This document shows positions 17,353 to 26,390 of a stretch of 64,000 bases of DNA, piece by piece. The stretch covers positions 2,356,001-2,420,000 of the forward strand of contig NZ_MINI01000028.1 in assembly GCF_002906855.1 (NCBI RefSeq). The letters are read 5' to 3'. Under the pieces are notes generated by a model. It was not told where the DNA came from and searched no databases. It was given only the letters and a program-made list of their open reading frames with translations. The position numbers and the translations under genes were made by a program. Source of the DNA: Pseudomonas putida. Its GTDB lineage: Bacteria > Pseudomonadota > Gammaproteobacteria > Pseudomonadales > Pseudomonadaceae. Numbering within the stretch: position 1 is the stretch's first letter; each line of letters opens with the position of its first letter.

Positions 17353-19449
17353 TCAGAACTGATATTCCAGCCCGGCCCCGGCATACCAGGACCTGCCCGG
17401 TGCGGCCTCGTAGTAACGGCCATTGCCATCGCCGACAATCACCGACCCGACATACTGCCGGTCCAGCAGGTTGTCCAGGCGCACCAGCTGATGGAACGTC
17501 CACGGTCCGACATGCTGCTGGAACTGCGTGCGCCAGTTGAACACTGTATAACCCGGCGCCGCATGCTGGTCATTGGTGTCCTCGACATACACCTTGCTCC
17601 GGTACTGACCTTCGAGCCCCATGCTGATGCCATCACGCGGCTTCCACACCAGCTCGCCAAAAAGGCTGGTGCGCGGCACGCCAGGCAGTTGGTTGCCCTT
17701 GTCGATGGACGTGGTGCCCTGGGTGAAGGCTTCGTCATAGGTGGCATCGAGCAGGGTGTAGGCCAGGTTGGCCTGCCACTGCGGGCTCAGTTCACGCTGC
17801 ACGCTCAGCTCGAAGCCACGGCGCAGGGTCTTGCCGGCGTTGCGGTAGCTGGTGCGGCCATCGGTGGAAGCCGCGACCACGATCTCGTCCTTGGTACGGA
17901 TCTCGAAGATTGCGGCATTGATCCGCGTGCGCTCATCCGGGCGCATCTTCAGGCCCAGTTCGTACTGGGTGCTGGTGGCCGGTTCCAGATTGAAGTTGAA
18001 GCCTTCCAGGGCGCCGGGCGCATAGGCCATCTCGGCCTGGGTCGGGGTTTCGAAGCCTTGGCCGGCGCTGATGTAGCCATGCAGGTCGGGGGTGAAGGCG
18101 TACATCACCGACAGGGTCGGGGTGGTGCGCTGGTACTTTTTCGAACCGCTGGCATCGCCGTTGGCCAGGAAGTGGTCGTCCACCTCCATCTCCATGCTGC
18201 TGTGGCGCAGGCCGGCATCCACGGTCCAGCGATCCAGTTCCCAGTGGGCCTGCACGTACGGGTCGAGGCTGGTGGCGGTGTCCTTTTCATCACGGCGCAG
18301 ATCGCCTTTCACGCCCAGGGTGTCGCCGCTGAAATTCTGGAAGCCACGGCGGTCGTCGCGGCTGCGGTCGTAGTCGGCACCGAAGGTCAGGGTCAGGTTG
18401 CCGGGGGCGGCGCTGACCGGCTGGATCCAGCGCAGAGTGCCGCCATGGAATTCGCGGTCGAAGTCGACCACGCCGCCACCGCGGTTGTTTGCCGGGGTGC
18501 CCTTGGGGATCGACAGGTACTGGATGACGCTGCGCTTGCCCGCATACAGGTTGAACTGCAGGGTCGCATCGCCGAAGTAACGCTCGTAATTCATGCCCAC
18601 CTGCTGGTGGTGGATGCTCTTGCGCGTGTCGTACTCCTCGGCGCGCGCCGCCACCGAACGTGGGTCGTGATTGTAGGCATCCCAGGTCTGGCCCAGCGGG
18701 TCTTCGGTACTGTTTTGTTCCAGGGTGCTGAAGATCAGCGCCAGGCGGCTGTCCTCGTCCGGTTTGACGTGCACCTTGGCGAAGGTCTGGTCGCGGCGGG
18801 CGGCGCTGTGGTCGCGGTAGCCGTCGGTGTCCATGCGCGAGGCATCGACCAGGAAGCCGGCCTGCTCGCTGCCGCCTTCGCTGTAGACGTGGTTCTTGTT
18901 GAAGCCATCGCTGCCGAAGGTGGTTTGCGCGCCCACCTTGGGCGGCCCCGAACCATCACGGGAGAACATCTGGATCACACCACCGGCATTGCTGCCGTAG
19001 AGGGCGGAGGCCGGGCCGCGCAGCACTTCGATGCGGTCAGCCACGTCCAGGTTCAACGAGGCCGCCTGGCCCTGGCCATCGGGGGTACTGGCCGGAATGC
19101 CGTCGCTGAGCAGCTTGATGCCACGGATGCCGAAGGCCGAGCGGGCGCCATAGCCACGCGATGAGATCTGCAGGTCCTGGGCGTAGTTCTGGCGGTTCTG
19201 CACCACCAGGCCAGGCACGCGGTTGAGCGCTTCCGACAGGTTGACGCCCAACTGGCCATCGGCGATCTGCTGGCGGTCGACGGTGTCGATGGAGTAGGGC
19301 AGGTCGAAGCTCGGGTTGGGGGCGTAGCTGCCGGTCACCACCACCGGTTCGAGAAGATTGAAGGTGGTGACGGGTTCGGCCTGGGCCAATGGGCACAGAC
19401 CGGGAAGCAAGGCAATCAGGGCCTTGCGGCGAAACGGGGGGAATTGCAT
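17353..19449 (-). CDS. TonB-dependent outer-membrane receptor
   Basis: A 698-aa receptor precursor. The signal peptide MQFPPFRRKALIALLPGLCPLAQA is followed by a TonB-box-like region (LLEPVVVTGSY), the plug domain (RVPGLVVQNRQNYAQDLQISSRGYG; LLSDGIPASTPDGQG; IEVLRGPASALYGSNAGGVI) and a 22-strand barrel ending in an aromatic residue (GLEYQF). It imports a scarce ligand such as a ferric siderophore using TonB energy; the ligand is not deducible. Start 19449 gives a clean signal peptide, while the longer frame to 19596 reads through a terminator. No Fur-type site was identified with confidence. Confidence 0.9.
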   Translation of the reverse strand: MQFPPFRRKALIALLPGLCPLAQAEPVTTFNLLEPVVVTGSYAPNPSFDLPYSIDTVDRQQIADGQLGVNLSEALNRVPGLVVQNRQNYAQDLQISSRGYGARSAFGIRGIKLLSDGIPASTPDGQGQAASLNLDVADRIEVLRGPASALYGSNAGGVIQMFSRDGSGPPKVGAQTTFGSDGFNKNHVYSEGGSEQAGFLVDASRMDTDGYRDHSAARRDQTFAKVHVKPDEDSRLALIFSTLEQNSTEDPLGQTWDAYNHDPRSVAARAEEYDTRKSIHHQQVGMNYERYFGDATLQFNLYAGKRSVIQYLSIPKGTPANNRGGGVVDFDREFHGGTLRWIQPVSAAPGNLTLTFGADYDRSRDDRRGFQNFSGDTLGVKGDLRRDEKDTATSLDPYVQAHWELDRWTVDAGLRHSSMEMEVDDHFLANGDASGSKKYQRTTPTLSVMYAFTPDLHGYISAGQGFETPTQAEMAYAPGALEGFNFNLEPATSTQYELGLKMRPDERTRINAAIFEIRTKDEIVVAASTDGRTSYRNAGKTLRRGFELSVQRELSPQWQANLAYTLLDATYDEAFTQGTTSIDKGNQLPGVPRTSLFGELVWKPRDGISMGLEGQYRSKVYVEDTNDQHAAPGYTVFNWRTQFQQHVGPWTFHQLVRLDNLLDRQYVGSVIVGDGNGRYYEAAPGRSWYAGAGLEYQF

Positions 19450-19462
19450 GCAGCGTCCTGCT

Positions 19463-19495
19463 TTCGAAAAGAAGGCCCCGCCCGCAGGCGGAGCC
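19463..19495 (-). terminator. rho-independent terminator after ridA
   Basis: On the minus strand GGCTCCGCC, a short loop and GGGCGGGGCC are followed by TTCTTTT. It separates the ridA-like gene from the TonB receptor gene, so they are likely transcribed separately. Confidence 0.7.
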
Positions 19496-19508
19496 AGTAA
19501 AACGGTAA

Positions 19509-19868
19509 TCAGCGTTTGGCGGCCATGGCGGTCACTTCGACGCGCATTTGCGGGTAGGCGAGCGCAGCCACGCCAACCGCAGCACGCACCGGCCATGGCT
19601 TGCTGAAGAAGCGCTGGTAGACCTCGTTGAAGGCAGCACGGTCGGCCATGTCGGTCAGGTAGATGGTCAGGTGCATGACCCGGTCCATGCCGCTGCCGGC
19701 CTTTTCCAGGGCGTCCTTCAGGGCCTGCAGGGTGCTCTCGCTCTGCTGGGTGATGTCGGCATCGAGATCGGCCGGGATCTGCGTGGTCACCAGGATGCCG
19801 TTGTACTCAGCCACGTCGGAGGAAATGGACTCGGCGTCGGAATCCGGTGTGTAGATAAGATCTGCCAT
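19509..19868 (-). CDS. RidA family reactive-intermediate deaminase
   Basis: A 119-aa RidA/YjgF/Rid-family protein. Family pattern: SDVAEYNGILVTTQIP near the N-terminus, STLQALKDALEKAGSGMDRVMHLTIYLTDMADRAAFNEVYQRFF in the middle (given here as its two halves), and the C-terminal AVGVAALAYPQMRVEVTAMA, where canonical RidA has R-x-x-V/A and a C-terminal Glu. Rid proteins hydrolyse 2-aminoacrylate-type enamines or imines. Several subfamilies exist and the substrate here is not certain. Confidence 0.85.
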   Translation of the reverse strand: MADLIYTPDSDAESISSDVAEYNGILVTTQIPADLDADITQQSESTLQALKDALEKAGSGMDRVMHLTIYLTDMADRAAFNEVYQRFFSKPWPVRAAVGVAALAYPQMRVEVTAMAAKR

Positions 19869-20008
19869 GGGTATTCGCCTTGCAACGGAAGGAAAGCGGC
19901 AAGCCTACGCGAGCCTGTCGCAAGGGTCGAGCCGATGGGCGCTTATGCATTGAAATGCTGCGCCCCGGCGGTCAGAATCGCCGCCGATTGTTGAGCAAGG
20001 TGCTGAAG

Positions 20009-20704
20009 TTGAACGAACAGACATTATCGATGCGCCTGGAGCGTGTGGCGGCGCATGTGCCGCAGGGCGCACGCCTGGCCGATATCGGCTCGGACCACGG
20101 CTACCTGCCGGTGGCGCTGGCGCTGCGCGGTGTGATCGAAGCCGGGGTGGCCGGCGAGGTGGCGCAGACGCCGTATGCCTCAGCCCAGCGCAACGTGCGC
20201 CGCAATGGCCTGACGGAATCCGTCACCGTACGCCTGGCCGATGGCCTGGAGGCAATCGAGCCCGACGACCGCATCACCGCCATCAGCCTGTGTGGCATGG
20301 GTGGCAAGACCATGTGCGAGATTCTCGAGCGTGGCAAGTCGCGCTTGAACGGCAGCGAGCGCCTGATCCTGCAGCCCAATGGCGATGAGCGCGAATTGCG
20401 CGGCTGGCTGATGGACAACGGCTACCGGATCGTCAGCGAAGAATTGCTGCGGGAAAACCGTTTCGACTACGAGATCATCGTCGCCGAACCTTGCGAGGTG
20501 GTGGCCTACAGTGCCGAAGAGCTGTATTTCGGCCCTGTGCTGATGCGCGAGAAAAGCCCGGCATTCGTGACCAAGTGGCAGCGCATGTTGCGCCAGAAGC
20601 AGCAGAGCCTGGCCAACTTCGAGCGTGCCCGCGATGCCATTCCGCAAGAAAAGCTGCGTGACTTCGCCCGGCAGATCGGCTGGATCAACGCGGTGCTGGC
20701 CTGA
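20009..20704 (+). CDS. tRNA (adenine22-N1)-methyltransferase TrmK-like
   Basis: A 231-aa SAM-dependent methyltransferase of the TrmK family. Motif I is LADIGSDHGYLPVAL (about residues 20-34), followed by AVAGEV-like GVAGEVAQTPYASAQRNV and the characteristic ISLCGMGGKTMCEILE, then LILQPNGDERELRGWLMDNGYRI. TrmK methylates A22 in tRNA in Gram-positives; the Pseudomonas homologue is presumed to act on tRNA too. I chose the TTG at 20009 because the resulting N-terminus (MNEQTLSMRLERVA) is the usual one; ATG 20030 is an alternative. The track-length extension to 19880 is not coding-like. Confidence 0.85.
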   Translation: MNEQTLSMRLERVAAHVPQGARLADIGSDHGYLPVALALRGVIEAGVAGEVAQTPYASAQRNVRRNGLTESVTVRLADGLEAIEPDDRITAISLCGMGGKTMCEILERGKSRLNGSERLILQPNGDERELRGWLMDNGYRIVSEELLRENRFDYEIIVAEPCEVVAYSAEELYFGPVLMREKSPAFVTKWQRMLRQKQQSLANFERARDAIPQEKLRDFARQIGWINAVLA

Positions 20705-20705
20705 T

Positions 20706-20966
20706 TCACTGCTGCGAGCAGTTACCCATTTCGCGGTAGTCGACTTCGCGTTTCTGGCCCTGGTGATCGACGTACACCATGTGCGCGGTACCGACCTGGC
20801 AGTCGGCGGCGTTGCTGGCCGGGGTGATCGAGATGACCTTGGCCACATCCAGCGGCATGCCGTATTCATAGTTGCTGGCGGTCGGCTGGCTGGCCGGGGT
20901 ATCGGCGAAGGCACCGAACGCAGCAAGGGCGGCAGACAGGGCGACAACAGCGATCGAACGTTTCAT
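20706..20966 (-). CDS. DUF2790 family secreted small protein
   Basis: An 86-aa precursor with a cleavable signal peptide (MKRSIAVVALSAALAAFGAFA) and a mature DUF2790 domain marked by YEYGMPLDVAKVISIT and HMVYVDHQGQKREVDYREMGNC. These small periplasmic proteins are common and paralogous in Pseudomonas and several respond to copper or quorum signals, but no activity is established. Stop codons of this gene and trmK are one base apart in convergent orientation. A divergent LysR gene and a shared palindrome suggest local control. Confidence 0.85.
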   Translation of the reverse strand: MKRSIAVVALSAALAAFGAFADTPASQPTASNYEYGMPLDVAKVISITPASNAADCQVGTAHMVYVDHQGQKREVDYREMGNCSQQ

Positions 20967-20990
20967 GGCAGGCTCCTTTTTCAATGTTTT

Positions 20991-21011
20991 ACCAATGATG
21001 TATTCATTGGT
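20991..21011. promoter_or_regulatory. palindromic operator between the DUF2790 and lysR genes
   Basis: ACCAATGA - TGTAT - TCATTGGT is a perfect inverted repeat with 8-bp arms and contains a T-N11-A core of the LysR type. It is centred between the two divergent start codons (20966 and 21092). Confidence 0.55.
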
Positions 21012-21091
21012 GATCCTCAATAAATGGGCTAAGTCGTGATAGATTCCTGCCTGGAACGTACGAATAAGACCGATCAAGGAGCCCAGCCCCC

Positions 21092-22024
21092 ATGGACATG
21101 CTGCACGCCATGCGTACCTTTGCCCGGGTGGTGGAGTGCGGCAGTTTCGCCGCCGCCGCCAATGCCCTCGACATTTCTGCGGCGCAGGTGTCGAGGATCG
21201 TCGCGGAGCTTGAGAACCAGCTGCAGACCCGCCTGCTGCACCGAACCACCCGTCGTTTGCGCATGAGCGAGGCGGGCGAGCGTTTTCTGGAACGGGCGCG
21301 GCAGATCATGGCGCTGACCGACGAGGCCATGGACGAAGCCCGCGGCGCGCACCTCACCCCGCGGGGCCGCCTGCGCCTGCATTGCCCGCATGGCCTGGGC
21401 ATGTTGTTGATGCCGCTGGTGGCCGGCTACAACGCCCTGTGCCCGGAAGTGGCCATCGAGTTGACGCTGTCACAGCGCAACCCCGACCCCCTGGCCGAGG
21501 GCCACGACGTGGTGATCACCGTGGACGAGGCCTTGCCCGATTCGCAGCTGATTGCCGTGCCTTTGGGTACCATCTTCAGCATCCCCTGCGCGGCGCCCAG
21601 CTACCTTGAAACCCATGGTGTACCCGAGCGGCCGCAAGACCTGCACGAACACCGCTGCCTGCGCATGGCCTATCCGATGCATGAAGGCGACTGGGTATTC
21701 CCTCAGGGCGTCGACCACTGCGTGATCGCCCCGCGCGACAGCTTCCTGACCAACGTCGCCGACGCCATGCTGGTGGCCAGCGAACTGGGCATGGGCATTG
21801 GCCTGTTGCCGTTCTACACCGCCAGCCAGGCCATCGAGCAAGGGCGCCTGCGGCGGTTGCTGGCGCCGTACCGGCTACGTGAGAATGCGCTGTATGCGAT
21901 CTACCCGTCGCGCCATTACCTCGATGCCAAGGTGCGGACCTGGATCGACTATCTGAAGGAGCAGCTGCCGGGGATGTTTGCCAGCCATGAGCGGATTGTC
22001 GACGACTCGCAGTTCTGGCGTTGA
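21092..22024 (+). CDS. LysR-family transcriptional regulator
   Basis: A 310-aa LysR-type regulator. The N-terminal winged HTH reads MLHAMRTFARVVECGSFAAAANALDISAAQVSRIVAELE in two parts (residues about 3-42), with the usual TRRLRMSEAGERFLERAR wing, followed by a periplasmic-binding-like effector domain. It belongs to the subgroup with short linkers typical of CrgA/DsdC-like regulators. It is divergent from the DUF2790 gene and convergent with the PEBP gene, whose stop lies one base beyond its own. Effector unknown. Confidence 0.88.
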   Translation: MDMLHAMRTFARVVECGSFAAAANALDISAAQVSRIVAELENQLQTRLLHRTTRRLRMSEAGERFLERARQIMALTDEAMDEARGAHLTPRGRLRLHCPHGLGMLLMPLVAGYNALCPEVAIELTLSQRNPDPLAEGHDVVITVDEALPDSQLIAVPLGTIFSIPCAAPSYLETHGVPERPQDLHEHRCLRMAYPMHEGDWVFPQGVDHCVIAPRDSFLTNVADAMLVASELGMGIGLLPFYTASQAIEQGRLRRLLAPYRLRENALYAIYPSRHYLDAKVRTWIDYLKEQLPGMFASHERIVDDSQFWR

Positions 22025-22025
22025 A

Positions 22026-22577
22026 TCAGTGGCCGTAACGGCCGACCAGGCTCTGCGCACCTAGCGCATGGTCTTTGAGCAGTTCCATCAAGCCGCCGCG
22101 ATCCAGCTCCGGCGGCAAGGTGCCCAGCGGCAGGTCAGTGGCAATCAGGGTCAGTGCATAGTGGTGTGGCCTGTCCCCGGCGGGCGGGCAAGGCCCGCGA
22201 TAGGTCATGGTGCCGTGCGAATTGCGCCCGACAATCAGCGCCTGGCTGGTCTGCCAGCCGGCGCCTGCCTCCAGCCCGTCGAGCGCCGGGTCGATGTCGT
22301 AGGCGAGCCAGTGCACCACGCCCAGGCCCTTGCCGCCGTCCGGGTCGAACATCACCAGGGCCAGTGACAACGTGCCGTTGGGCAGGTTCTTCCAGCTCAA
22401 CTGCGGCGTGCGCCCCTCACCGGCACCACAGGCCGGATCCGGCCCGACCTGCTGCAGGCCGATGACACCGCCATCGGTGAACGAAGACGAACTGATCGAC
22501 AGCGCGGCAGAGTCGCCGCCGGCAGCCACGGCGGTGCCTGGCAGTAGGGCGGCTAGCAGCCAGGGTTTGAGGTTCAT
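22026..22577 (-). CDS. YbhB/YbcL-like PEBP (Raf-kinase-inhibitor-like) secreted protein
   Basis: A 183-aa protein with an N-terminal signal peptide (MNLKPWLLAALLPGTAVAAG) and the phosphatidylethanolamine-binding-protein fold. Recognisable family elements are PDPACGAGEGRTPQLSW, FDPDGGKGLGVVHWLAYDI and YRGPCPPAGDRPHHYALTLIA, which line the ligand pocket. Exported PEBPs of this group have no established enzymatic role. The stop codon is one base beyond that of the lysR gene, so the two are convergent. Confidence 0.85.
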   Translation of the reverse strand: MNLKPWLLAALLPGTAVAAGGDSAALSISSSSFTDGGVIGLQQVGPDPACGAGEGRTPQLSWKNLPNGTLSLALVMFDPDGGKGLGVVHWLAYDIDPALDGLEAGAGWQTSQALIVGRNSHGTMTYRGPCPPAGDRPHHYALTLIATDLPLGTLPPELDRGGLMELLKDHALGAQSLVGRYGH

Positions 22578-22625
22578 GACGGTTCCTCGGCAGGCCTTTG
22601 CGCCGCAGTGTAGACCAGCTGCCGG

Positions 22626-22931
22626 TCAGTGGCTGTCCTGGTCTTCGGCAGTGCCGCCGGTGTGCCCGGCGCCGGAGCCTGTGGCTTCACCGGTGCTGTT
22701 GGAGCCACCGGCCGCGCCATCGGCGGCATCCGAGTTGCCGCTGGTGTCGCTGCTGTCATTGTCCTGGGCGCTGCCCGGGCTGTTGACGCTGCTGCCTTCC
22801 CCGGCGGTCTTGCCGCCGCGTTGGTCGGTTTTCGGATGGCTGTCGGTGTTGGTTGCGTCTGTCGCGGCGTAACTGGTGGTGGCGGCGATCCCCATGGCGA
22901 GGGCGAGCAACAGCGAGTGAATGCGAATCAT
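22626..22931 (-). CDS. secreted low-complexity Ser/Gly/Asp/Thr-rich protein
   Basis: A 101-aa precursor: signal peptide MIRIHSLLLALAMGIAATTSYA, then a mature chain composed almost entirely of Ser, Gly, Asp, Thr, Ala and Asn with no hydrophobic core, so it is expected to be disordered and acidic. The ATG at 22931 has a GGAG-type site 8 bases upstream. It is 49 bp upstream (in its own direction) of the PEBP gene. Many pseudomonads have such small disordered exported proteins; no function is known. Confidence 0.6.
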   Translation of the reverse strand: MIRIHSLLLALAMGIAATTSYAATDATNTDSHPKTDQRGGKTAGEGSSVNSPGSAQDNDSSDTSGNSDAADGAAGGSNSTGEATGSGAGHTGGTAEDQDSH

Positions 22932-23042
22932 GGCAACTCTCCTGGGCGGATGATCTGTCATTCGTTTGGCTGGCGGAGGGCGCTGGGGTGCCCCATGGGC
23001 GACGAGCGGTCGAAAAAAGGGCCGCGATGGCGGCCCCTTGGT

Positions 23043-24341
23043 TCACTTGGTTTCTGGCTGCGCTGTCGGTGCAGCGGTTTCCACCGGTTCCAGCGGCGGA
23101 TGCTCTTGTGCTGCATGCATCAGGTCCTCGGTCACTCGCAGCTCTGCGCCGGTCGGCGAGAACGTGGTCGATGCGGTGAACGGTGCCGGGTGCTCCGCTG
23201 CCGGGCGCTTGCCGCGACGCCAGAGGAAGAAGCACACCATCCCCAGGTTGACCACGGCAAAGGCCCAGAACAGCCCCACTTCGCCGAATTCGGTCATCGC
23301 CGGCGAAATCGCCAGCGGCGCCATGGCCGAGCCCAGCGAGTTGATCAGCAGCAGGCCCTGGATCATCGGTACCAGGGCGTCGGACGGAGCGCGGTCGGCA
23401 GCATGGCTGACCGCCACCGGGTATAGCGCGAACACGCCGCCACCGAGCAGGAACAGCATGGCCGGCAGCAGGGCCGAATCCGACGGCAGGAACACCGTGA
23501 TCAGCGACAGCACCATGCACAGCGCAGCCAGGGCGATCAGCACATCCTGGCGGTCCTTGCGGTCGGACCAGCGGCCCACCGGGTATTGCAGCAGCATGGC
23601 GCCGAGGATCACCCAGGCCATCATGTTGCCGACCTCACCGACATCCAGGCCGATGCGCTGCAGGTACAGCGGCAGCAGGGCGTAGATACCGGCAATGACC
23701 ACACCGGAGCCGAAGCAGCCGACCAGCCCTGACGGCGCCACGCCCAGCAGTTGCCGTGGCTTGAGCGGCTCGACCTGGTCCAGCAGCGGCGATACCCGCG
23801 GCAGGATCACGATCGGCAGCACCGACAGCGCGGCCAGCATGCCGGCCAGCATGAACGGTGCGCTGTCGCCCAGGTGGGTGATCACGCCGAGACCGGCCTG
23901 GGCGATCACGCCTGCGCCGTAGAAGGCGATCATGTACAGCGCCAGCAGGCGTCCGCGGATCTTCGCGTCACCGGCCAGCAGCAGCCAGCTTTCGATCACC
24001 AGGAATACGCCGACGGCCGCCCAGCCATTGATCAGGCGCAGCACCGACCACCAGGTGGCGTCGTAGAACAGCCCTTGCAGCAGGATGGTCGCGGCGATCA
24101 GCGAGGCGAAGCTGGTGTAGGCGCGGATATGGCCGATGCGCAGGATCAGCCGGTCGTTGAAGATGGCGCCGAGGGTCAGGCCGATGAAGTAGGTAGACGA
24201 AACGATACCGATGGTCGTTGCCGATTCGCCGGCAGCGTCCAGGCGCAGGGTGGTAAGGGAAGACATGAAGCCGTTGCCCAGGGCAATGATGAACAGCCCG
24301 AGCAGGGGCGCCAGCGCCATGGCCAGCAAACGCGGAGACAT
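23043..24341 (-). CDS. MFS transporter (YcaD-like)
   Basis: A 432-aa major facilitator with about 12 transmembrane segments. TM1 begins LLAMALAPLLGLFIIALGNGF; the loop after TM2 has the FNDRLILRIGHIRAY pattern of MFS motif A; the second half contains PVGRWSDRKDRQDVLIALA. The C-terminal 60 residues are hydrophilic. It resembles the YcaD/YfkF-type branch of putative efflux or sugar transporters; substrate is unknown. ATG 24341 has an upstream GAGGT; the longer frame to 24521 lacks coding character. Confidence 0.82.
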   Translation of the reverse strand: MSPRLLAMALAPLLGLFIIALGNGFMSSLTTLRLDAAGESATTIGIVSSTYFIGLTLGAIFNDRLILRIGHIRAYTSFASLIAATILLQGLFYDATWWSVLRLINGWAAVGVFLVIESWLLLAGDAKIRGRLLALYMIAFYGAGVIAQAGLGVITHLGDSAPFMLAGMLAALSVLPIVILPRVSPLLDQVEPLKPRQLLGVAPSGLVGCFGSGVVIAGIYALLPLYLQRIGLDVGEVGNMMAWVILGAMLLQYPVGRWSDRKDRQDVLIALAALCMVLSLITVFLPSDSALLPAMLFLLGGGVFALYPVAVSHAADRAPSDALVPMIQGLLLINSLGSAMAPLAISPAMTEFGEVGLFWAFAVVNLGMVCFFLWRRGKRPAAEHPAPFTASTTFSPTGAELRVTEDLMHAAQEHPPLEPVETAAPTAQPETK

Positions 24342-24755
24342 ACATACCTCAAGTTGATGTGGCGATTCAGGGAGCGCCTCTTCGAACGCGCACGCCAAAC
24401 GGACCCATCTAGGGCCGAAGAAGTGCACGGATGTGCCTGGGCTGGATGCGACCTGGGCAAGACTCAACCGCTGGACCCTGGAATAGCCGGGCCGGGCGGG
24501 GTGGGTTGAGCCATATTTCACATGGGCGTCATGTGTTCAGGCCTGGACTCTGTCGTTGCTGCCGGTTGCCACCGTTCAAGGCGACGGGCGAAAAGGAAGC
24601 GCGATTCTACGGGTTGTGATCGATTTGCCCAAGAGGCTAAGGCCTGCGACGCGACGACGCAGGGCGGGATGCGACAGCTTTGTGCCCCAATCCGACATCC
24701 CAGGCGCCTCTAGCCTGCGGCATAATCGGCATTCTTAACAAGGAAGGCCCGCCCC
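24342..24755. other. intergenic region between divergent MFS and AEC transporter genes
   Basis: No credible gene or RNA structure was seen in these 414 bases. It should contain the promoters of both divergent genes; no palindrome stands out. Confidence 0.4.
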
Positions 24756-25631
24756 ATGCTCGCTTCGCTGTTCGCCGTCCTCGCCCCGGTCTTCATCGTC
24801 GCCGGCATCGGCTTCGCCTGGGCTCGCAAAGGCCTGGATTACCCCACCGAATTCATCGCCCGCATGGTCATGACCGTCGGCACGCCATCGCTGGTGCTGT
24901 CGACCCTGAGCCGCACCGAGCTGGACGCCACGGCCTTCACCAGCATGGCCCTGGCCTGCCTGTTGTGCACCGTGGGCATGGCTGTGGCCGGGCTGCTGGT
25001 GTGCCGCGTTTCAGGCCAGCACTGGCGCGTACTGCTGCCGGCGTTCATGTTCCCCAACACCGGCAACATGGGCTTGCCGATCAGCCTGTATGCCTTCGGC
25101 GAGCACGGCCTGGCCCTGGCCGTGGCGTTCTTCCTGACCTTGTCGATCGTGCAGTTCACCGTGGGTATGGCCATTTCCGGTACGGTCGCCTCGTTCAAGG
25201 CCTTGTTGCGCAACCCGATCGTCATCAGCCTGGGCGGCGCCATGCCGATCATCTTCCTCGACTTCGAACTGCCGCGCTGGCTGGCCAACACCGCCGACCT
25301 GCTGGGCGGCATGTCGATCCCGCTGATGCTGCTGACGCTGGGCGTGTCACTGGCCAGCATCCGCCCGCAGCATATCGGCGGCGGCTTGGTGCTCGGCGGC
25401 CTGCGCATCGTGTTGGGCGCGGCGGTGGGGTGGGCGGTGGGAACAGCCCTAGGCATGCAGACAATGGAACGGGCGGTGTTGATGGTGCAGTCGGCGATGC
25501 CGGTGGCGGTGTTCAATTACCTGATGGCGGTCAGGGCCAACCGGCAGCCGGAGCAGGTGGCCAACCTGGTGATGTGTTCGACCGTGCTGTCGTTCGTCTG
25601 GCTGCCGGTGGTGCTGGCCTGGTGGATGTAG
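24756..25631 (+). CDS. AEC-family transporter (auxin efflux carrier/malonate permease type)
   Basis: A 291-aa inner-membrane protein with ten hydrophobic segments in two five-helix halves. The first half contains AGIGFAWARKGL and the NTGNMGLPISLYAFGE motif; the crossover NTGN...P motif is typical of AEC carriers. The second half contains MSIPLMLLTLGVSLA and AMPVAVFNYLMA. Such carriers export or import dicarboxylates or other anions; no substrate can be assigned. AAGGAAGG lies 9 bases upstream of the ATG. Confidence 0.85.
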   Translation: MLASLFAVLAPVFIVAGIGFAWARKGLDYPTEFIARMVMTVGTPSLVLSTLSRTELDATAFTSMALACLLCTVGMAVAGLLVCRVSGQHWRVLLPAFMFPNTGNMGLPISLYAFGEHGLALAVAFFLTLSIVQFTVGMAISGTVASFKALLRNPIVISLGGAMPIIFLDFELPRWLANTADLLGGMSIPLMLLTLGVSLASIRPQHIGGGLVLGGLRIVLGAAVGWAVGTALGMQTMERAVLMVQSAMPVAVFNYLMAVRANRQPEQVANLVMCSTVLSFVWLPVVLAWWM

Positions 25632-25634
25632 GCC

Positions 25635-26276
25635 TTATTTGTCGAACAGGCGCTCGTGCACCCAACCGTTGTTGGTCAGCACCATCACGCGCTTTTCCCT
25701 GGCAGGCGTGTCGTTGGTCGCTACAGCCTTGCCCAGGTCACGGATGCCGGCCTTGACCTCGTCATTGGCCGCCCAGTCCGGCAACCCGGTGATCTTGTAG
25801 GCATAGGTCACATCGGAAACGGTGTGCCCCATCATCTGCCCCGGCTCGCTGAACTGCTCGATCGACGTTACCTCGGCCTTGCCGAAGCACAGCCCGCCGC
25901 GGGTCTGGCCGTTGAGCATCTTCTGGGCATCGGCCTTGTAGTACTTGCGCCCCTCATCGGTGAGGTCGTAGGCGTAGTAGATGTCGGTACGGGCCGGTTG
26001 CCACAAGCGCTCCGGCACTTCGACCCGGGAGATCTCCTGCTCGCTGACGATGCCCACCCGGGCCAGGGCATGCAGCGCCTTGTTGGTGCCGGTGACGTCG
26101 AAGTCCTGGGTCTTGGTGGGGAAGTCGGTGACCACAAAGCAATGGGGATACTGCGTGTCGAGGTAAGCCTGGGCTGCTTTATGGAAATTGGCCTCGCTGG
26201 CCTCGCTGGCGTCCTGGGTGTCCGAGCAGCCGGCCAGGGTGGCCAGCAGTGCCAGCGGTACGATCTTCCTGTGCAT
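25635..26276 (-). CDS. hypothetical lipoprotein
   Basis: A 213-aa lipoprotein precursor: MHRKIVPLALLATLAGC with the lipidated Cys at residue 17, then a short acidic linker (SDTQDASEASEA) and a globular domain with two likely disulphide cysteines (HCFVV, GLCFGKAEV). Resembles uncharacterised Pseudomonas lipoproteins containing a VTSIEQFSEPGQMMG-like core. Start 26276 was chosen for the clean signal peptide. It is convergent with the AEC gene, with 3 bp between stops. Function unknown. Confidence 0.7.
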   Translation of the reverse strand: MHRKIVPLALLATLAGCSDTQDASEASEANFHKAAQAYLDTQYPHCFVVTDFPTKTQDFDVTGTNKALHALARVGIVSEQEISRVEVPERLWQPARTDIYYAYDLTDEGRKYYKADAQKMLNGQTRGGLCFGKAEVTSIEQFSEPGQMMGHTVSDVTYAYKITGLPDWAANDEVKAGIRDLGKAVATNDTPAREKRVMVLTNNGWVHERLFDK

Positions 26277-26390
26277 GATGAAACGTCCTTGGATTGCGAA
26301 GATAAACCGGTGGGCGGGAATTAAAACCCACGGTCTAGAGCGGCGCAATCGTGGCAGTACGGCATCTGGACAGGGTTCACAAAGCCGCTG

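Noticed and set aside
16037..17362. 441-codon frame antisense to rlhA
   Set aside because: Shadow of the U32-family gene; no motif.
17491..19164. 557-codon frame antisense to the TonB receptor
   Set aside because: Val/Ala/Gly/His-rich shadow of a strongly supported receptor gene.
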